Assembly: GCF_024494685.1 (NCBI RefSeq)
Contig: NZ_JANHDM010000003.1
Location: forward strand, 62,001-126,000
Origin: Halorubrum rubrum
GTDB lineage: Archaea; Halobacteriota; Halobacteria; Halobacteriales; Haloferacaceae
Reading direction: 5' to 3'
Length of the DNA: 64,000 nt
The notes beneath the pieces were generated by a model. It worked only from the letters and a program-made list of their open reading frames with translations. It was not told the DNA's origin and did not search any database. This document shows, piece after piece, positions 47,346-57,400 of the stretch; positions within the stretch are counted from its first letter, which is position 1; every line of letters begins with the position of its first letter. A program made the translations under genes and the position numbers.

Positions 47346-48758
47346 ATGTACCCCGAAGCGCGCGCCCAGAGCGAGGTGATCGGGACCGTGCTGCTCTTGG
47401 GGATCACGATCGCCGCCGTGACGGCCACGGTGGCGACGGGGAGCGTGGCGCTCGCGACCGTCACCGACGAGGCGCAGGCGACGGGCGTCGAGAACGGGAT
47501 GTCCCAGTTCACCTCACGGGCCAGCCTCGTCGCACTCGGCGGGGCGGACGCCAAGCGGTTCGACCTGGGATCCGTCGACGGCGGCGACCTCCGGCTCGAG
47601 GAGGACGCCGGGCACGTCGAGGTCCGGATCGAGCGACCCGACGGGAACGTGACGAACGAATCGTACTCGCTCGGGACGCTCGTGTACGCCGGCGAGGGCC
47701 GGGAGGTCGCGGTCCAGGGCGGCGGCGTCTGGTCGAGCGACGGCACCAGGGGCCGGATGGTGTCGCCGCCGGAGTACCACTACCGCGGGGAGACGCTCAC
47801 GTTCCCGATCGTTCGGCTCACCGGCGAGGGCGAGCGGCGCACCTCCGATCGCGGAACAGGCGTGGTTCGACAGCGGACTGCCGAGGAGGAGGTCTTCCCG
47901 AACGTCTCGAACCCGCTCGAGAACGGGACGGTCGTCGTGGAGGTCCGGAGCGACTACTACGAGGGCTGGTACGACTTCTTCAGCCAGCGTGCGGAGGGTG
48001 ACGTGACGAAGGACGACGCGAACCGGACGGCGACCGCCCGGCTCGTCGTTCCCGGCGAGGTCGAGCTGGACAAGCCGCTCTCGCTCGGGAGCGAGGACAC
48101 CCACACGGACATCCCGCTCGACGAGGACGACTACGAGCTCGGGGTCTCCCACCCGTCGCCGTCCGCGGTCATCGACGAGCGGATCGAGAACGCCTCGACG
48201 AGCGGCCAAGCGGTCGACGACTGTTTCGACGGCGGAACGTGTACCGCGGGAGTCTACCACGCCGACGGCGACGTCACGTTGAGCGACGACGTCGAGTTCG
48301 ACACCGCCGGCGGCAACGTGACCGTGGCGATCGACGGGGACTTCGACATCGGCGGAAACGACCTTCAGATCACCGACGGAAGCGACAACGCGGTCACGTA
48401 CTACGTCAACGGCAGCGTCGATATCAACAACCCGACGATAGGGACCACGGCGTCGTCGATCGACGCGGAGCGAACCCAGTTCTACGTGAACGGCGGGATC
48501 GCGGAGAACACGAACGGGATCGGAAACGCCGATATCGACGCGGTCATCTACGCGCCGAACGCGGACGTGGAGGCGAACGGGAACCCGACGCTCAGGGGCG
48601 CGTTCGTGTTCGAGCGGCTCGATCTCGGCGGCGCGTCCTCGATGGCGTACGACGCCGATCTGCGCGACCTCGAGTTGACGATCTCCGGCGGTCCCGGACA
48701 GAACCCGATCACGTATCTCCACGTGAGCCGGAACGAGGTCGCGGTCCGGTTCGACTGA
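47346..48758 (+). CDS. Large pilin-like surface protein (DUF7289-type)
   Basis: The 470-residue protein starts MYPEARAQSEVIGTVLLLG. The short positive leader before SEVIG and the hydrophobic helix are a class III (PibD-processed) signal typical of archaeal type IV pilin-like proteins. The rest is beta-rich and secreted, with many Asn-X-Ser/Thr sites, and includes a region of beta repeats (about 285-400, rich in DVTLSDDVEFDTAGGNVTV). It is divergent from the CDF gene and upstream of, but on the opposite strand to, the pilin operon. It may be a surface-exposed pilus component or adhesin. Confidence 0.75.
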   Translation: MYPEARAQSEVIGTVLLLGITIAAVTATVATGSVALATVTDEAQATGVENGMSQFTSRASLVALGGADAKRFDLGSVDGGDLRLEEDAGHVEVRIERPDGNVTNESYSLGTLVYAGEGREVAVQGGGVWSSDGTRGRMVSPPEYHYRGETLTFPIVRLTGEGERRTSDRGTGVVRQRTAEEEVFPNVSNPLENGTVVVEVRSDYYEGWYDFFSQRAEGDVTKDDANRTATARLVVPGEVELDKPLSLGSEDTHTDIPLDEDDYELGVSHPSPSAVIDERIENASTSGQAVDDCFDGGTCTAGVYHADGDVTLSDDVEFDTAGGNVTVAIDGDFDIGGNDLQITDGSDNAVTYYVNGSVDINNPTIGTTASSIDAERTQFYVNGGIAENTNGIGNADIDAVIYAPNADVEANGNPTLRGAFVFERLDLGGASSMAYDADLRDLELTISGGPGQNPITYLHVSRNEVAVRFD

Positions 48759-48797
48759 CCGCGCGGCTTCGGCGGCCCGCGGCCGAGCCTCGTCGGC

Positions 48798-49619
48798 TCA
48801 CCGCCGGTAGGAGACATCCACCACGATCACGCGCACGTACACCGCCGAGTCGCGGTCGACCTCCGCGACGACGACGTCGCCGGACGTTTCCCCTGGGTCG
48901 ATCGTGAACCCGTCCGTTTCGGCGAGGTACTGCTTCCACGCGTCGGCCCGCGGCGATTCGATCCGAACCCGGATCGCGTGGGGATCGAGACCCGACTCCG
49001 GAAAGGCCATCCAATTCACTCCGCCGACCTCGGCGGCTATCTGTACCGTCCCCCCACCGTTGATCGCGGATGGGCCGTTCTCCGAGTGCGTAGTCCGGAC
49101 GATCGGAATGACCGTGCGGTTCGCCGTTGGGGAGGAAGCGAACCGGGGCGTCGAGCGAAACAGCGTCGTCTCTCCGTCGGTTCGGAACTGCGCGCCGGCG
49201 TCGTATCCGATCGTCGTCTCACCGCGAGTGTACGTCACGGCGTCGACCTCCGCGGTGGAATTGTTGCCGATCCGCGTCCCGCTCGAATCGACCTGTTCGA
49301 CGGTGATGGTCGTCGTCGACGACAACGAGAGCTCGCCGCCGCTGAGCCGGATCTCGGTCGCCCGGCTGGGATCGCCGTACCGTTGGATGTCGCGAAGATT
49401 GTCGTCGAGGACGTCGAACGCGCGCTCGACGTTCTCGACGCGCTCGGCGTTCCGTCTGTCCTCCAGCCCCGCCATACCGACGGCGAACACCGACGCGATC
49501 GTCGCCGTGACGAGCGCGAACACCAACACGTAGCCGACGACGTCGCTCACGCCACGGTCGTCGGAAAGAGAGGGGCGTCCGCGGATCCCCTCCGACCCGG
49601 AGTGACGGTCGGGGCTCAC
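48798..49619 (-). CDS. Pilin-like secreted protein (DUF7289-type, 273 aa)
   Basis: A basic N-terminus precedes DRGVSDVVGYVLVFALVTATIA, a class III signal and hydrophobic helix. The remainder is a beta-rich extracellular domain (SLSSTTTITVEQVDSSGTR and others). It is the last gene of the pilus operon and overlaps the upstream gene by four bases. It likely makes a minor pilin of the PilB/PilC machine. Confidence 0.78.
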   Translation of the reverse strand: MSPDRHSGSEGIRGRPSLSDDRGVSDVVGYVLVFALVTATIASVFAVGMAGLEDRRNAERVENVERAFDVLDDNLRDIQRYGDPSRATEIRLSGGELSLSSTTTITVEQVDSSGTRIGNNSTAEVDAVTYTRGETTIGYDAGAQFRTDGETTLFRSTPRFASSPTANRTVIPIVRTTHSENGPSAINGGGTVQIAAEVGGVNWMAFPESGLDPHAIRVRIESPRADAWKQYLAETDGFTIDPGETSGDVVVAEVDRDSAVYVRVIVVDVSYRR

Positions 49620-50176
49620 CGTTCCGTCACCTCTAGCGTACCGGCGCTCGGGTCGTCCCCGTCGGCGACGTACGCGATCCGGACTGGCCCACCCCGAACC
49701 GTCGTCCCCTCGACGGTCGTGTTCGACCGGTACGGAACCCGGAGGCTCGCGTCCGGCCGCGTCGTCCGGAGGATCACGGCGGAGTCGGCGTCGGGATCCG
49801 GACCGTCCACGATCTCGACGGTGTACGGGACACCCGCCACCCGCGTCGGGAGGTCGACGTCGACGGTCGCGACCGCGGTCCCGTCGGCAGGGTCGACGTC
49901 CGGGTCGGTCCGGCCCGCCTCCGCGAGTCGGGCGAGCCGGTCCGCGGCTTCGAGGTTCGCGGCGAGCGACTGTCCCGTGACCTCGAGGTCGCCGTGGACC
50001 GCCCGTTCGGTCTGTGCGTCGATCACGCCGCCGACGCCGATCACGACGCCCGAGAGCAGCACCGCCCCGATCGCGAGCGTCAACACGTAGCCGACGGTCG
50101 TGCTCACGCCCCGGTCGTCGCGGGAGATCGAGTCGCCCGAGCCGAGCGGCCCTCCCGAGGGGATCCGGTCACGCAC
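49616..50176 (-). CDS. Pilin-like secreted protein (DUF7266-type, 186 aa)
   Basis: GTG 50176 overlaps the upstream gene by 8 bases and gives MRDRIPSGG... then DDRGVSTTVGYVLTLAIGAVLLSG, a class III-type signal. The longer frame would start inside another gene. The globular part (VAGVPYTVEIVDGPDPDADS) is beta-rich. It is one of five small pilin-like proteins encoded behind pilB and pilC. Confidence 0.75.
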   Translation of the reverse strand: MRDRIPSGGPLGSGDSISRDDRGVSTTVGYVLTLAIGAVLLSGVVIGVGGVIDAQTERAVHGDLEVTGQSLAANLEAADRLARLAEAGRTDPDVDPADGTAVATVDVDLPTRVAGVPYTVEIVDGPDPDADSAVILRTTRPDASLRVPYRSNTTVEGTTVRGGPVRIAYVADGDDPSAGTLEVTER

Positions 50177-51155
50177 GCGGCTCACCCGGCGCGACCCGAA
50201 CGGTGGTCTCGAACCGGAGGTCGGCCGTCCGGTAGCGGAGGTCGACCGTGGCGTCGTAGACGGCGGGCGAGGTCCCGTCGTGGTCGGCACCGGGATCCGA
50301 CCCCGCCGGCCGCGGTCGAACGGTCGCGGTCGCGGTGCCGTCGGCCGCGTCGGCGTTCCCGAACCGGATCGCGTACGCGTCGGACGGAGCGAACAGTTCC
50401 GCCGGCCAGACGCCCGGACAGGCGGTCTCTCCGAGCCGCTCGGCGGTGAGATCGAGGGTCGCGTTCTCGTCCGACGCGGCCGCGATCGAGCACCGGACCG
50501 TCGGGTCGCCGCCGCCGGTCCCGTTCGCGACGACCACGTCGTCGGTCGCGTTCCGATAGACGTACACCTCCCGACTCTCCGAGAGCGCGGGTCCGTCGAA
50601 GACGACGTGGAACGCCTCGCCGGTCGCGTCGCTCGGGGTCGTCGTCGCGAGGTCGTCGGCGGAGAGCGACAGCGAGAACCCCCGCGTGCGGTCGATCCCG
50701 TCGACGAACGCGTACGCCGTCGCGTCCGTGTCGTTCGCGAGCGACGTGGCGTTGCCCGCGGTCGAGAGGTACTCCCCCCTGGTTACCCGTGATTCGTTGG
50801 TCTCGAGATGGACCACGCCCCCACGCTCCGCGTAGCTCCGCGCCATCCGCGCGTCCAGGGCGGCGACCCCGTCGGTCACGTTCGTCACCTCGTGTGACGC
50901 CCGTTCCTGCCGGTTCGTCGCGTCGACGAGTTCGCCGACCCCCCCGACCGCGGTCGCTCTGACCTCCGTCGCCTCGCCGTCGGCCGCCTCGATCCCGCGA
51001 GTCGCGAGGTTCTCGGTGAATATCGTCGCGTTCAACAGGACGACGAGTGCCACGAGCGAGACCGCCATCACGAGTCCGGCGACCACCAGCAGCTGGCCGC
51101 GGTCGGCCTCGCGAAGTCGCCTCCCGTCGGGAGGGCCGAGGCTCACATCCGCCAT
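50169..51155 (-). CDS. Pilin-like secreted protein (DUF7261-type, 328 aa)
   Basis: The N-terminal hydrophobic segment (DRGQLLVVAGLVMAVSLVALVVLLNATIF) resembles a pilin or TadE-like anchor. The rest is an acidic extracellular domain with four Cys and several sequons for N-glycosylation. It is in the pilus operon with overlaps on both sides (13 bases with the gene before, 8 with the next), indicating coupling. Confidence 0.75.
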   Translation of the reverse strand: MADVSLGPPDGRRLREADRGQLLVVAGLVMAVSLVALVVLLNATIFTENLATRGIEAADGEATEVRATAVGGVGELVDATNRQERASHEVTNVTDGVAALDARMARSYAERGGVVHLETNESRVTRGEYLSTAGNATSLANDTDATAYAFVDGIDRTRGFSLSLSADDLATTTPSDATGEAFHVVFDGPALSESREVYVYRNATDDVVVANGTGGGDPTVRCSIAAASDENATLDLTAERLGETACPGVWPAELFAPSDAYAIRFGNADAADGTATATVRPRPAGSDPGADHDGTSPAVYDATVDLRYRTADLRFETTVRVAPGEPRA

Positions 51156-51808
51156 ACGACGATTCGCACCTCCAGGTGGTTGTATATCGGGCCGTCGTCG
51201 ACCGGTGGCGCGTAGAACCGCTCGTTCGGGTCGGCGTCCACCGCTTCGAGAGTTCGCTCCTCGAACCCGTCGGCGGTCAGCGTGGCGTCGTTCGACACCG
51301 TGATCGACCGGCTCGCCGTCACCGCGTTGTCGCTCGGTGACCCCATGTCCACCATGACCTGTCGTTTCACCGGCTTGTCGCCGCCCTTCGCCGAACTGTC
51401 GTGATACTGAACGTACACGTTGAACGCGATCCGCCGGTCGAGAAAGGTCCGGTCGAGGGCGTCACCGAAGGCGTTCGGCGGGCCGCCCCCCGTGTAGTAT
51501 GCGCGCTCCTCGGTGCTCGCGTCGAACCCTCGCTCGACCGTCGCGTTGCCGGGATGCCAGTCGAGGACCGCATCCCGCAGATCCCCGTTCGCGGCGCTCG
51601 TCTCGAGGAGGCCGGTCGCGGCCGCGCGCTGCTGGTTCTCGATGTGCTGGTTCGACGTGCTCGCCGACAGGGGCGTCACCGCCGTCGCCTGGAGCGCGAA
51701 CGTGAGCCCGGCCACGAGCAGGATCGCCGCCACGAACGCCTCCAAGGTGTGCGCCTGGCCGCGGTCGTCGGGGGCGGTCGGAGGGCGGGCGAGAGGCGAG
51801 CGGGACAT
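51143..51808 (-). CDS. Pilin-like secreted protein (DUF7288-type, 221 aa)
   Basis: The start MSRSPLARPPTAPDDRGQAH is followed by TLEAFVAAILLVAGLTFALQ, a signal/anchor helix of type IV pilus pseudopilins. The domain after residue 45 is acidic and globular. ATG 51808 lies two bases after the stop of the preceding gene. It is a probable minor pilin encoded in the pilB-pilC operon. Confidence 0.75.
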   Translation of the reverse strand: MSRSPLARPPTAPDDRGQAHTLEAFVAAILLVAGLTFALQATAVTPLSASTSNQHIENQQRAAATGLLETSAANGDLRDAVLDWHPGNATVERGFDASTEERAYYTGGGPPNAFGDALDRTFLDRRIAFNVYVQYHDSSAKGGDKPVKRQVMVDMGSPSDNAVTASRSITVSNDATLTADGFEERTLEAVDADPNERFYAPPVDDGPIYNHLEVRIVVWRM

Positions 51809-51810
51809 CG

Positions 51811-52419
51811 TCACCACACCCGCACCGTCAGGCGGTACTGGTCCCCCCGGAGCGAGACGACGCGGCCGGAGACGGTGACGTCGTCGGCCGTCGCGGTCGG
51901 GTCCGCGGTCGATCGGTTCAACGTCGTCCCGACCGTCCCGTGTCGGGTCTCGAACTCGACGGTCGCCGGGTTCCCGGCGCTCTCGTCGAGTTCGTGGATC
52001 ACCACCTGGACGTCGTCGTCGACGCCGAACGGCGCCGCTGGACCGGTCTCGGCGTCGAACGGGCAGCCGGCGTCGTCGGCGAGCGTTGCGTTCCCTTCCG
52101 CCTCGAAGAACGCGACCGTACACGCCGGCGAGAGGACGCCCGGCTCGGTCGGCGCGTGGACGGCGGCGGGGTCTCCCGAGGCGTTCGCGGAGACGCCGAG
52201 TGAGTCGACCGTCCCGGCGGCGATCCGGTCGGCGACGAGCGGCGAGGCGGTCTCGCCGGCCGCGAAGGGCTCGAAGAGCGTCGGAACGAACGCGACCACG
52301 AACGCGAGCGCGATCAGGAACACGCCCGCGCCGACGGCGAAGTCGATCTGGGTCTGCCCGCGGTCTCCCCGACGGATCTCGCCCGCAGCGGCGTCCCTGC
52401 GGGATCGGTCACCCGACAT
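51811..52419 (-). CDS. Pilin-like secreted protein (DUF7287-type, 202 aa)
   Basis: The N-terminus MSGDRSRRDAAAGEIRRGDR is basic and precedes GQTQIDFAVGAGVFLIALAFVVAF, a class III-like signal with Gln at the cleavage region. Two Cys near residues 100 and 118 could form a disulfide outside. It overlaps the pilC stop by 11 bases. It is the first of the minor-pilin genes in the operon. Confidence 0.75.
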   Translation of the reverse strand: MSGDRSRRDAAAGEIRRGDRGQTQIDFAVGAGVFLIALAFVVAFVPTLFEPFAAGETASPLVADRIAAGTVDSLGVSANASGDPAAVHAPTEPGVLSPACTVAFFEAEGNATLADDAGCPFDAETGPAAPFGVDDDVQVVIHELDESAGNPATVEFETRHGTVGTTLNRSTADPTATADDVTVSGRVVSLRGDQYRLTVRVW

Positions 52420-54451
52420 AGATCCACACCCCCAGCGCGAGCGTCATCAGGACGACGGCGAACTTCAGCCCGGAGAGGAGCCGAGCGTCACGGATGTAGC
52501 CGGCGATGAATCCCGAGAGAACGGCCTGGATCGTCACCGCGTGAAAGAACAGCATCGAGAGGACCTCGGGGTCGACGCCGCCGCCACCGCCGCCGAACCC
52601 GCCGCCGGCGACGCCGCCGGAGGTCCCCGACGCGCCCTGTGCGAGCCCGCCCATCACGTCGATGAACTGCGTCTGGAGGATCGCCATCACGCCGAGGAGG
52701 GTCACGTACGTCATGACGATGATCGCCACCTGCATCCGGGTCCGCGACCGGCGCTCGCGCTCGATGTCGTCCTGGTTCTCGGAGGCCTGCGCCGCGGTGG
52801 TCAACACGTCCGTGATCTGCGAGGACGCCTCCTGGGCCTCCGAGATCAGTTTCACCGTCCGTGCGAGCCGCGGGACCGCGTACGTGTTGTTGAACTCGAC
52901 CATGGCGTCGCGCAGGCTCATCCCGTAGTTCACCTTCGCGTGGATCACCTCGAACTCCTCGGCGAGCGTCCCCGAGGAGGTGTCCGCGACCGTCCGGATC
53001 GACTCCAAGAGCGTCTGGCCCGTGTCGTTGGCGGAGGAGAGCTTCCGGAGGTTCTCCGAGAGCTTCCCCGTGACCGACCGCTTGGCGCGCTGGTCCCACT
53101 CGTAGAACGCCGTGAGCGGCACGAGCGTCAGATACGCCGGGACGTACACCCAGATGAACGCCGACCAGACGGGGCTGTCGATCCAGCCGTCGACGGTCGT
53201 CGGCGCGGACCCCGACGTGACCGCCACGACGACGAGCGCCAGCGCGGCGGGGACCGTCATCGCGAGGGTGTACAGCGGGTTGTCCCGCAGGAAGTGGTGC
53301 GGGGCGGCGAGGATCCGCTTCGTCTTGTAGGTCCCCTCGCGGTCGCGGATCCGGTCGAAGACGCTCGCGCGACCGACGAACGCCTCGATCAGCCCGAAGT
53401 GGAGCAGTCCCTCGCGGCTCGTCTGCCGGAGCCGGTCGCTGCCGCCGTCGGGCCGGAGGTAGCCGTCGCCCGGCTCGTCCTGTTTGACGGTCGAGACCAA
53501 CACGAGGAAGCCGATTCCGGTAAGCGGGATGAGGAGGTACACCGTCGCGTACAGCAGGAAGTCGTCGGCCTCGCCCATCATCCCCATAATGACGAGGATG
53601 ATGATGAGAAGCAACGGAAAAAGCGAGAGCGTCATGTACATCTCCCCGAACAGCTCCAGCGTCTCGAGGGTCATCTCGCGCTCCTGTTTGGACGTCCGGA
53701 GGTGTTTCTCCTTTTTGTCCTTCAGGAACGGCTCCATCTCCCCGCCGGAGTTGACGATGGAGAGCATGTCCGCGAGGAACTGTGAGAGCTCCTCGGAGGG
53801 CGTCTCCATCGACTGCGTCCGGATCGCGTTCCGGTAGTCGGTCCCGAAGTACTCCGTCTCGTTGATGATGTTCTGGAACTCCCGCGACACCTCCCCGTAG
53901 GTGTCCTCGGCAGTCGCCATCGCCCGGAGGATCTCCAGTTGATTGAGCCCGCCGACCGAGAGGGCGTACATGAAGGAGACGGAGTCGGCGAGAAGCAGGT
54001 TGATCTCTCGCTCCCGGCTCGCCGACCGCGAGTACGGGACCGCGAGGAGTCCACCGAACCCCGTCGCGAACCCGATCGACCCGAAGACGACCCCGCTCGT
54101 CAGGACCGCGACCGGCACCACGAGCGACCGTAGCAGCTGCCGGGTCCCCTGGTTCGGAACGGGGATCCCGAGCGAGAGCGACTCGGCCGAGATCACCCCG
54201 AGCGCGAACACGCCGTATCCCAGGAGCGTTCCGACGACGGCGAACGCGAACCCGACCAGCACGCCGACCCCGAGCGCCCTGGAGACGTACATCTCGACGG
54301 GGTCGGTCATTCGCGCCTCCGCGAGCTTGCGCTCGACGTCGCCGACGAGGTCGCCGTCGGGGTCGAAGAGCAGTCCGAAGGCGGGGTAGAACAGCTGCCC
54401 GAGGAGGTCCCCGTCGACCGAGTCGCCTCCGACGCCCGCGTCGAGACTCAT
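52409..54451 (-). CDS. pilC: Type IV pilus assembly membrane protein PilC/TadC-like
   Basis: The 680-residue protein has two T2SSF-type domains (around residues 170-300 and 500-620, with NLLLADSVSFMYALSVGGLN and FEVIHAKVNYGMSLRDAMVEF) and about eight or nine transmembrane helices. These are the expected features of the platform protein of archaeal type IV pili. It cooperates with the ATPase encoded just upstream to polymerise pilins. A Gly-rich hinge (GGGFGGGGGGV) precedes the last membrane segments. Confidence 0.88.
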   Translation of the reverse strand: MSLDAGVGGDSVDGDLLGQLFYPAFGLLFDPDGDLVGDVERKLAEARMTDPVEMYVSRALGVGVLVGFAFAVVGTLLGYGVFALGVISAESLSLGIPVPNQGTRQLLRSLVVPVAVLTSGVVFGSIGFATGFGGLLAVPYSRSASREREINLLLADSVSFMYALSVGGLNQLEILRAMATAEDTYGEVSREFQNIINETEYFGTDYRNAIRTQSMETPSEELSQFLADMLSIVNSGGEMEPFLKDKKEKHLRTSKQEREMTLETLELFGEMYMTLSLFPLLLIIILVIMGMMGEADDFLLYATVYLLIPLTGIGFLVLVSTVKQDEPGDGYLRPDGGSDRLRQTSREGLLHFGLIEAFVGRASVFDRIRDREGTYKTKRILAAPHHFLRDNPLYTLAMTVPAALALVVVAVTSGSAPTTVDGWIDSPVWSAFIWVYVPAYLTLVPLTAFYEWDQRAKRSVTGKLSENLRKLSSANDTGQTLLESIRTVADTSSGTLAEEFEVIHAKVNYGMSLRDAMVEFNNTYAVPRLARTVKLISEAQEASSQITDVLTTAAQASENQDDIERERRSRTRMQVAIIVMTYVTLLGVMAILQTQFIDVMGGLAQGASGTSGGVAGGGFGGGGGGVDPEVLSMLFFHAVTIQAVLSGFIAGYIRDARLLSGLKFAVVLMTLALGVWIYVG

Positions 54452-54478
54452 CGACGCCTCCGATGGGAACTCACGGCG

Positions 54479-57400
54479 TCACCCCTCCTCCTCGGTGGGC
54501 TCGACGGACTCGAACCCCCACCCGTCGTCGGCGGGGCCGGCGTCGTCCGCGTCCTCGTCTGCGCGTTCGGTCCAGTCCTCCTCACCTTCGGTCCAGTCCT
54601 CCTCACCTTCGGTCCAGTCCTCCTCACCTTCGGTCCAGTCCTCCTCACCTTCGGTCCAGTCCTCCTCACCTTCGGTCCAGTCCTCCTCACCTTCGGTCCA
54701 GTCCTCCTCACCTTCGGTCCAGTCCTCCTCACCTTCGGTCCAGTCCTCCTCACCTTCGGTCCAGTCCTCCTCACCTTCGGTCTCGCTCTCGTCCGAGTCC
54801 ACGTCTCCCTCGTCGGTCGCGTCGTCCCACCCGCGATCGATCGAGTCCGCCGGCGTTCCCTCGATCGACGCGCCGCCTCCGACGAGGTCGTCCGCCCCGG
54901 CGTCGGCCTCGGGAACCGGTCCGACCACGTCGATCCCGTCGCCGAACGGGCGGCCGAAGTCGATGTCGCCGTCGGCGGAGCCGTCGTCGGAGGGAACGTC
55001 GCTGCCGCCGGTCGGCCCGCTCGCCTCGGACGGGGCGCCCGCTCTCGCCTCGGACGCCTCGTTTGCCTCCGCCTCGATCGCGGCGGCGTCGGCCGCGATC
55101 GCCTCCAGGGCCTCCCGCTCGTCGTCGGGGCGGGCCTCGACGCCGCGGGCGGGATCGACCGCGAGCAGCGCGTCGGCGACCGAGTCGGGGACCGACCCGC
55201 GGTAGGTCTCGAACACGTCCTCGGCGTCCGCGAGGATCGCCGCCGCCTCCTCCCGTCCGTCCTCGTCGGGATCGGGTCGGGGGACCATCTCCTCTTTGTC
55301 CCGGTCGACGTCGATCAGGACCGACTCCATCTCCCGGAGGTCCTCCAGCGAGCGCTCCAGCTCGTCGTTGGCCATCAGCGCGAGGACGGTCTCGGGATCG
55401 TTGATGAACGCCTGGAACGTCGCGGCCACCTGCGCATAGCTGTTGAGTCCGCGGTCGATGAGGTACGCCAAGACGATCCGGCGCTTGCGAAGCTCCTCGT
55501 CGAGGGTGGCCCGGCTCCACCCCCGGTCGAACATGATCTCCTCGAGGACGTTCGAGTCGCCCATCCGGAGGAACTCGTCGGTCTCGGCCTGCCACTGGAA
55601 GACGTCCTGGACGTTGATCTCGTCGTTCTCGGCGTCGTAGTGGTTGATCTCGGTGAGCGACTTGTTCCGACGGACCTTCCGTCCCTTGACCCGCGTCGAC
55701 GTCTGGATCGACACCAGATCGAGCGCCGTGAACATCGTCTTCGAGACGTTGATCGGGTCGGTGGTGAACCGCTTGAGCACCTCGCCGACGGAGTCGGCGT
55801 GGAACGTCGTGTAGGTGGTGTGGCCCGTCGACATCACCTGGAAGGCGGTCCGGCCCTCCTCGCCGCGGATCTCGCCCATCACGATGTAGTCGGGGCGCTG
55901 CCGGAGCGCGGCCTCGAGCAGGTCGAACTCGTCGACGTCGCCCTTGTCGTCGTCGGAGAAGGACGGGCGCGTGACGGAGGCGATCCAGTTGCGCTGGGGG
56001 AGTTCGACCTCGCGGGTGTCCTCGATCGAGACGATCTTCGCGTTCGAGGGGATGAAAAGCGAGACCGCGTTCAGGCTCGTCGTCTTCCCGGAGGCGGTCC
56101 CGCCCGCGAAGATCAGGTTCTTGTTGTTCTCGATACACAGCCAGAGGAACGTCATCTGTTCGAGGGAGAACGTCCGCCAGTTGATGAGGTCGATCGGCGT
56201 GAAGGGCACGTCGTTGAACTGCCGGATCGTGTAGTTGGTTCCGTGATCGGAGACCTCCCTGCCGAGCGTGAGCTGCGCCCGCGAGCCGTCAGGAAGGGTC
56301 GCGTCCACCTGCGGTCGGCGCTTCGAGATCCCCTTGCCCGAGCGCTGAGCGAGCTTCACCACGAAGTCGTCGAGCTCGTCGGTCCCGTGGTAGACGTTGG
56401 TGATGATCTGCTCGTAGTCGGCGTGGTAGACGAAGACCGGCGAGTCGTACCCGTCACAGGAGATGTCCTCGACGTTGATGTCGTGTTTGATCGGGTCGAT
56501 CCGCTCGTACCCGATGAAGTCGCGTTTGAGGTAGTACAACAGCTTCTCGACCTGGTACGCCGAGAGGGTCCGTGCGTCCTCCTCGAGCACCGCCGGCTCC
56601 GGACGCGCGCTGATGGTCACGGGGGCGCCCTCACCCGCGGCGTTCCCGTCCTCCGGCGGACGGTAGCCGACCGCCCCGGCGAGCCGTCCCGGAAGCCCCT
56701 CGGTCGGGTCGATCCCGAACCGGTCGAGGTCGATCCGGCCGAGGAGGTCGCTCACGAACTCGTTCGTCCCGGACGTCTCCTCGTAGAGGCCGTACCGGTC
56801 GAGCAGGGTTCGGGTCTCCTCGGCGATGACGCCCTCGCGGAACGCCTCGTCGCCGCCCGCGATCGACTCGTCGGCGTACTTGATCGACGTCCGGAGCTTC
56901 CCCGTGAGGAACTCGATCAGGTCCGTCTCGATCCGCGTCAGGTACGGCTGGACCGCGTAGTACTTCCGCTCGTTCTCCTTCGTCGAGCGGAAGACGATCA
57001 CGAACGCGTACGGCTCGTTCACCCAGTAGCGCTCCTCCTCGCGGAAGTGCGTCTTCTTCGGCATCGGGACCGCCTTCTCGAGGTCGTACCGGTTCACGAA
57101 GGTGGTCGCCCCGTCGGCCGTGGAGAAGAACGCGTCCTCGTCGACGTCGGGGTTCACGTCGACGGTTCGCTCGTCGACCAGCGCTGCGAGGTCGCTCGCG
57201 GCGTCCCCGCCGGCAGCGAGCGCCTCGCCGATCCGGTCCGGATCGAACCCCAACGCGTCGACCTTGTCCTCGTGGGTGAACGCCAGCGGCTCGCCCTCCT
57301 CGTCGGTCGGGGGGGTCCCCTCCTCGTCGTGGAAGTACTCGTCGGCGTAGTCGTCCCACGTGTAGTACCCCTTGAGGACCGGCATCTCGTAGAGGTCGTA

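Noticed and set aside
54569-54778. Tandem repeat considered as CRISPR array
   Set aside because: Units are adjacent without spacers and encode an in-frame heptad within pilB.
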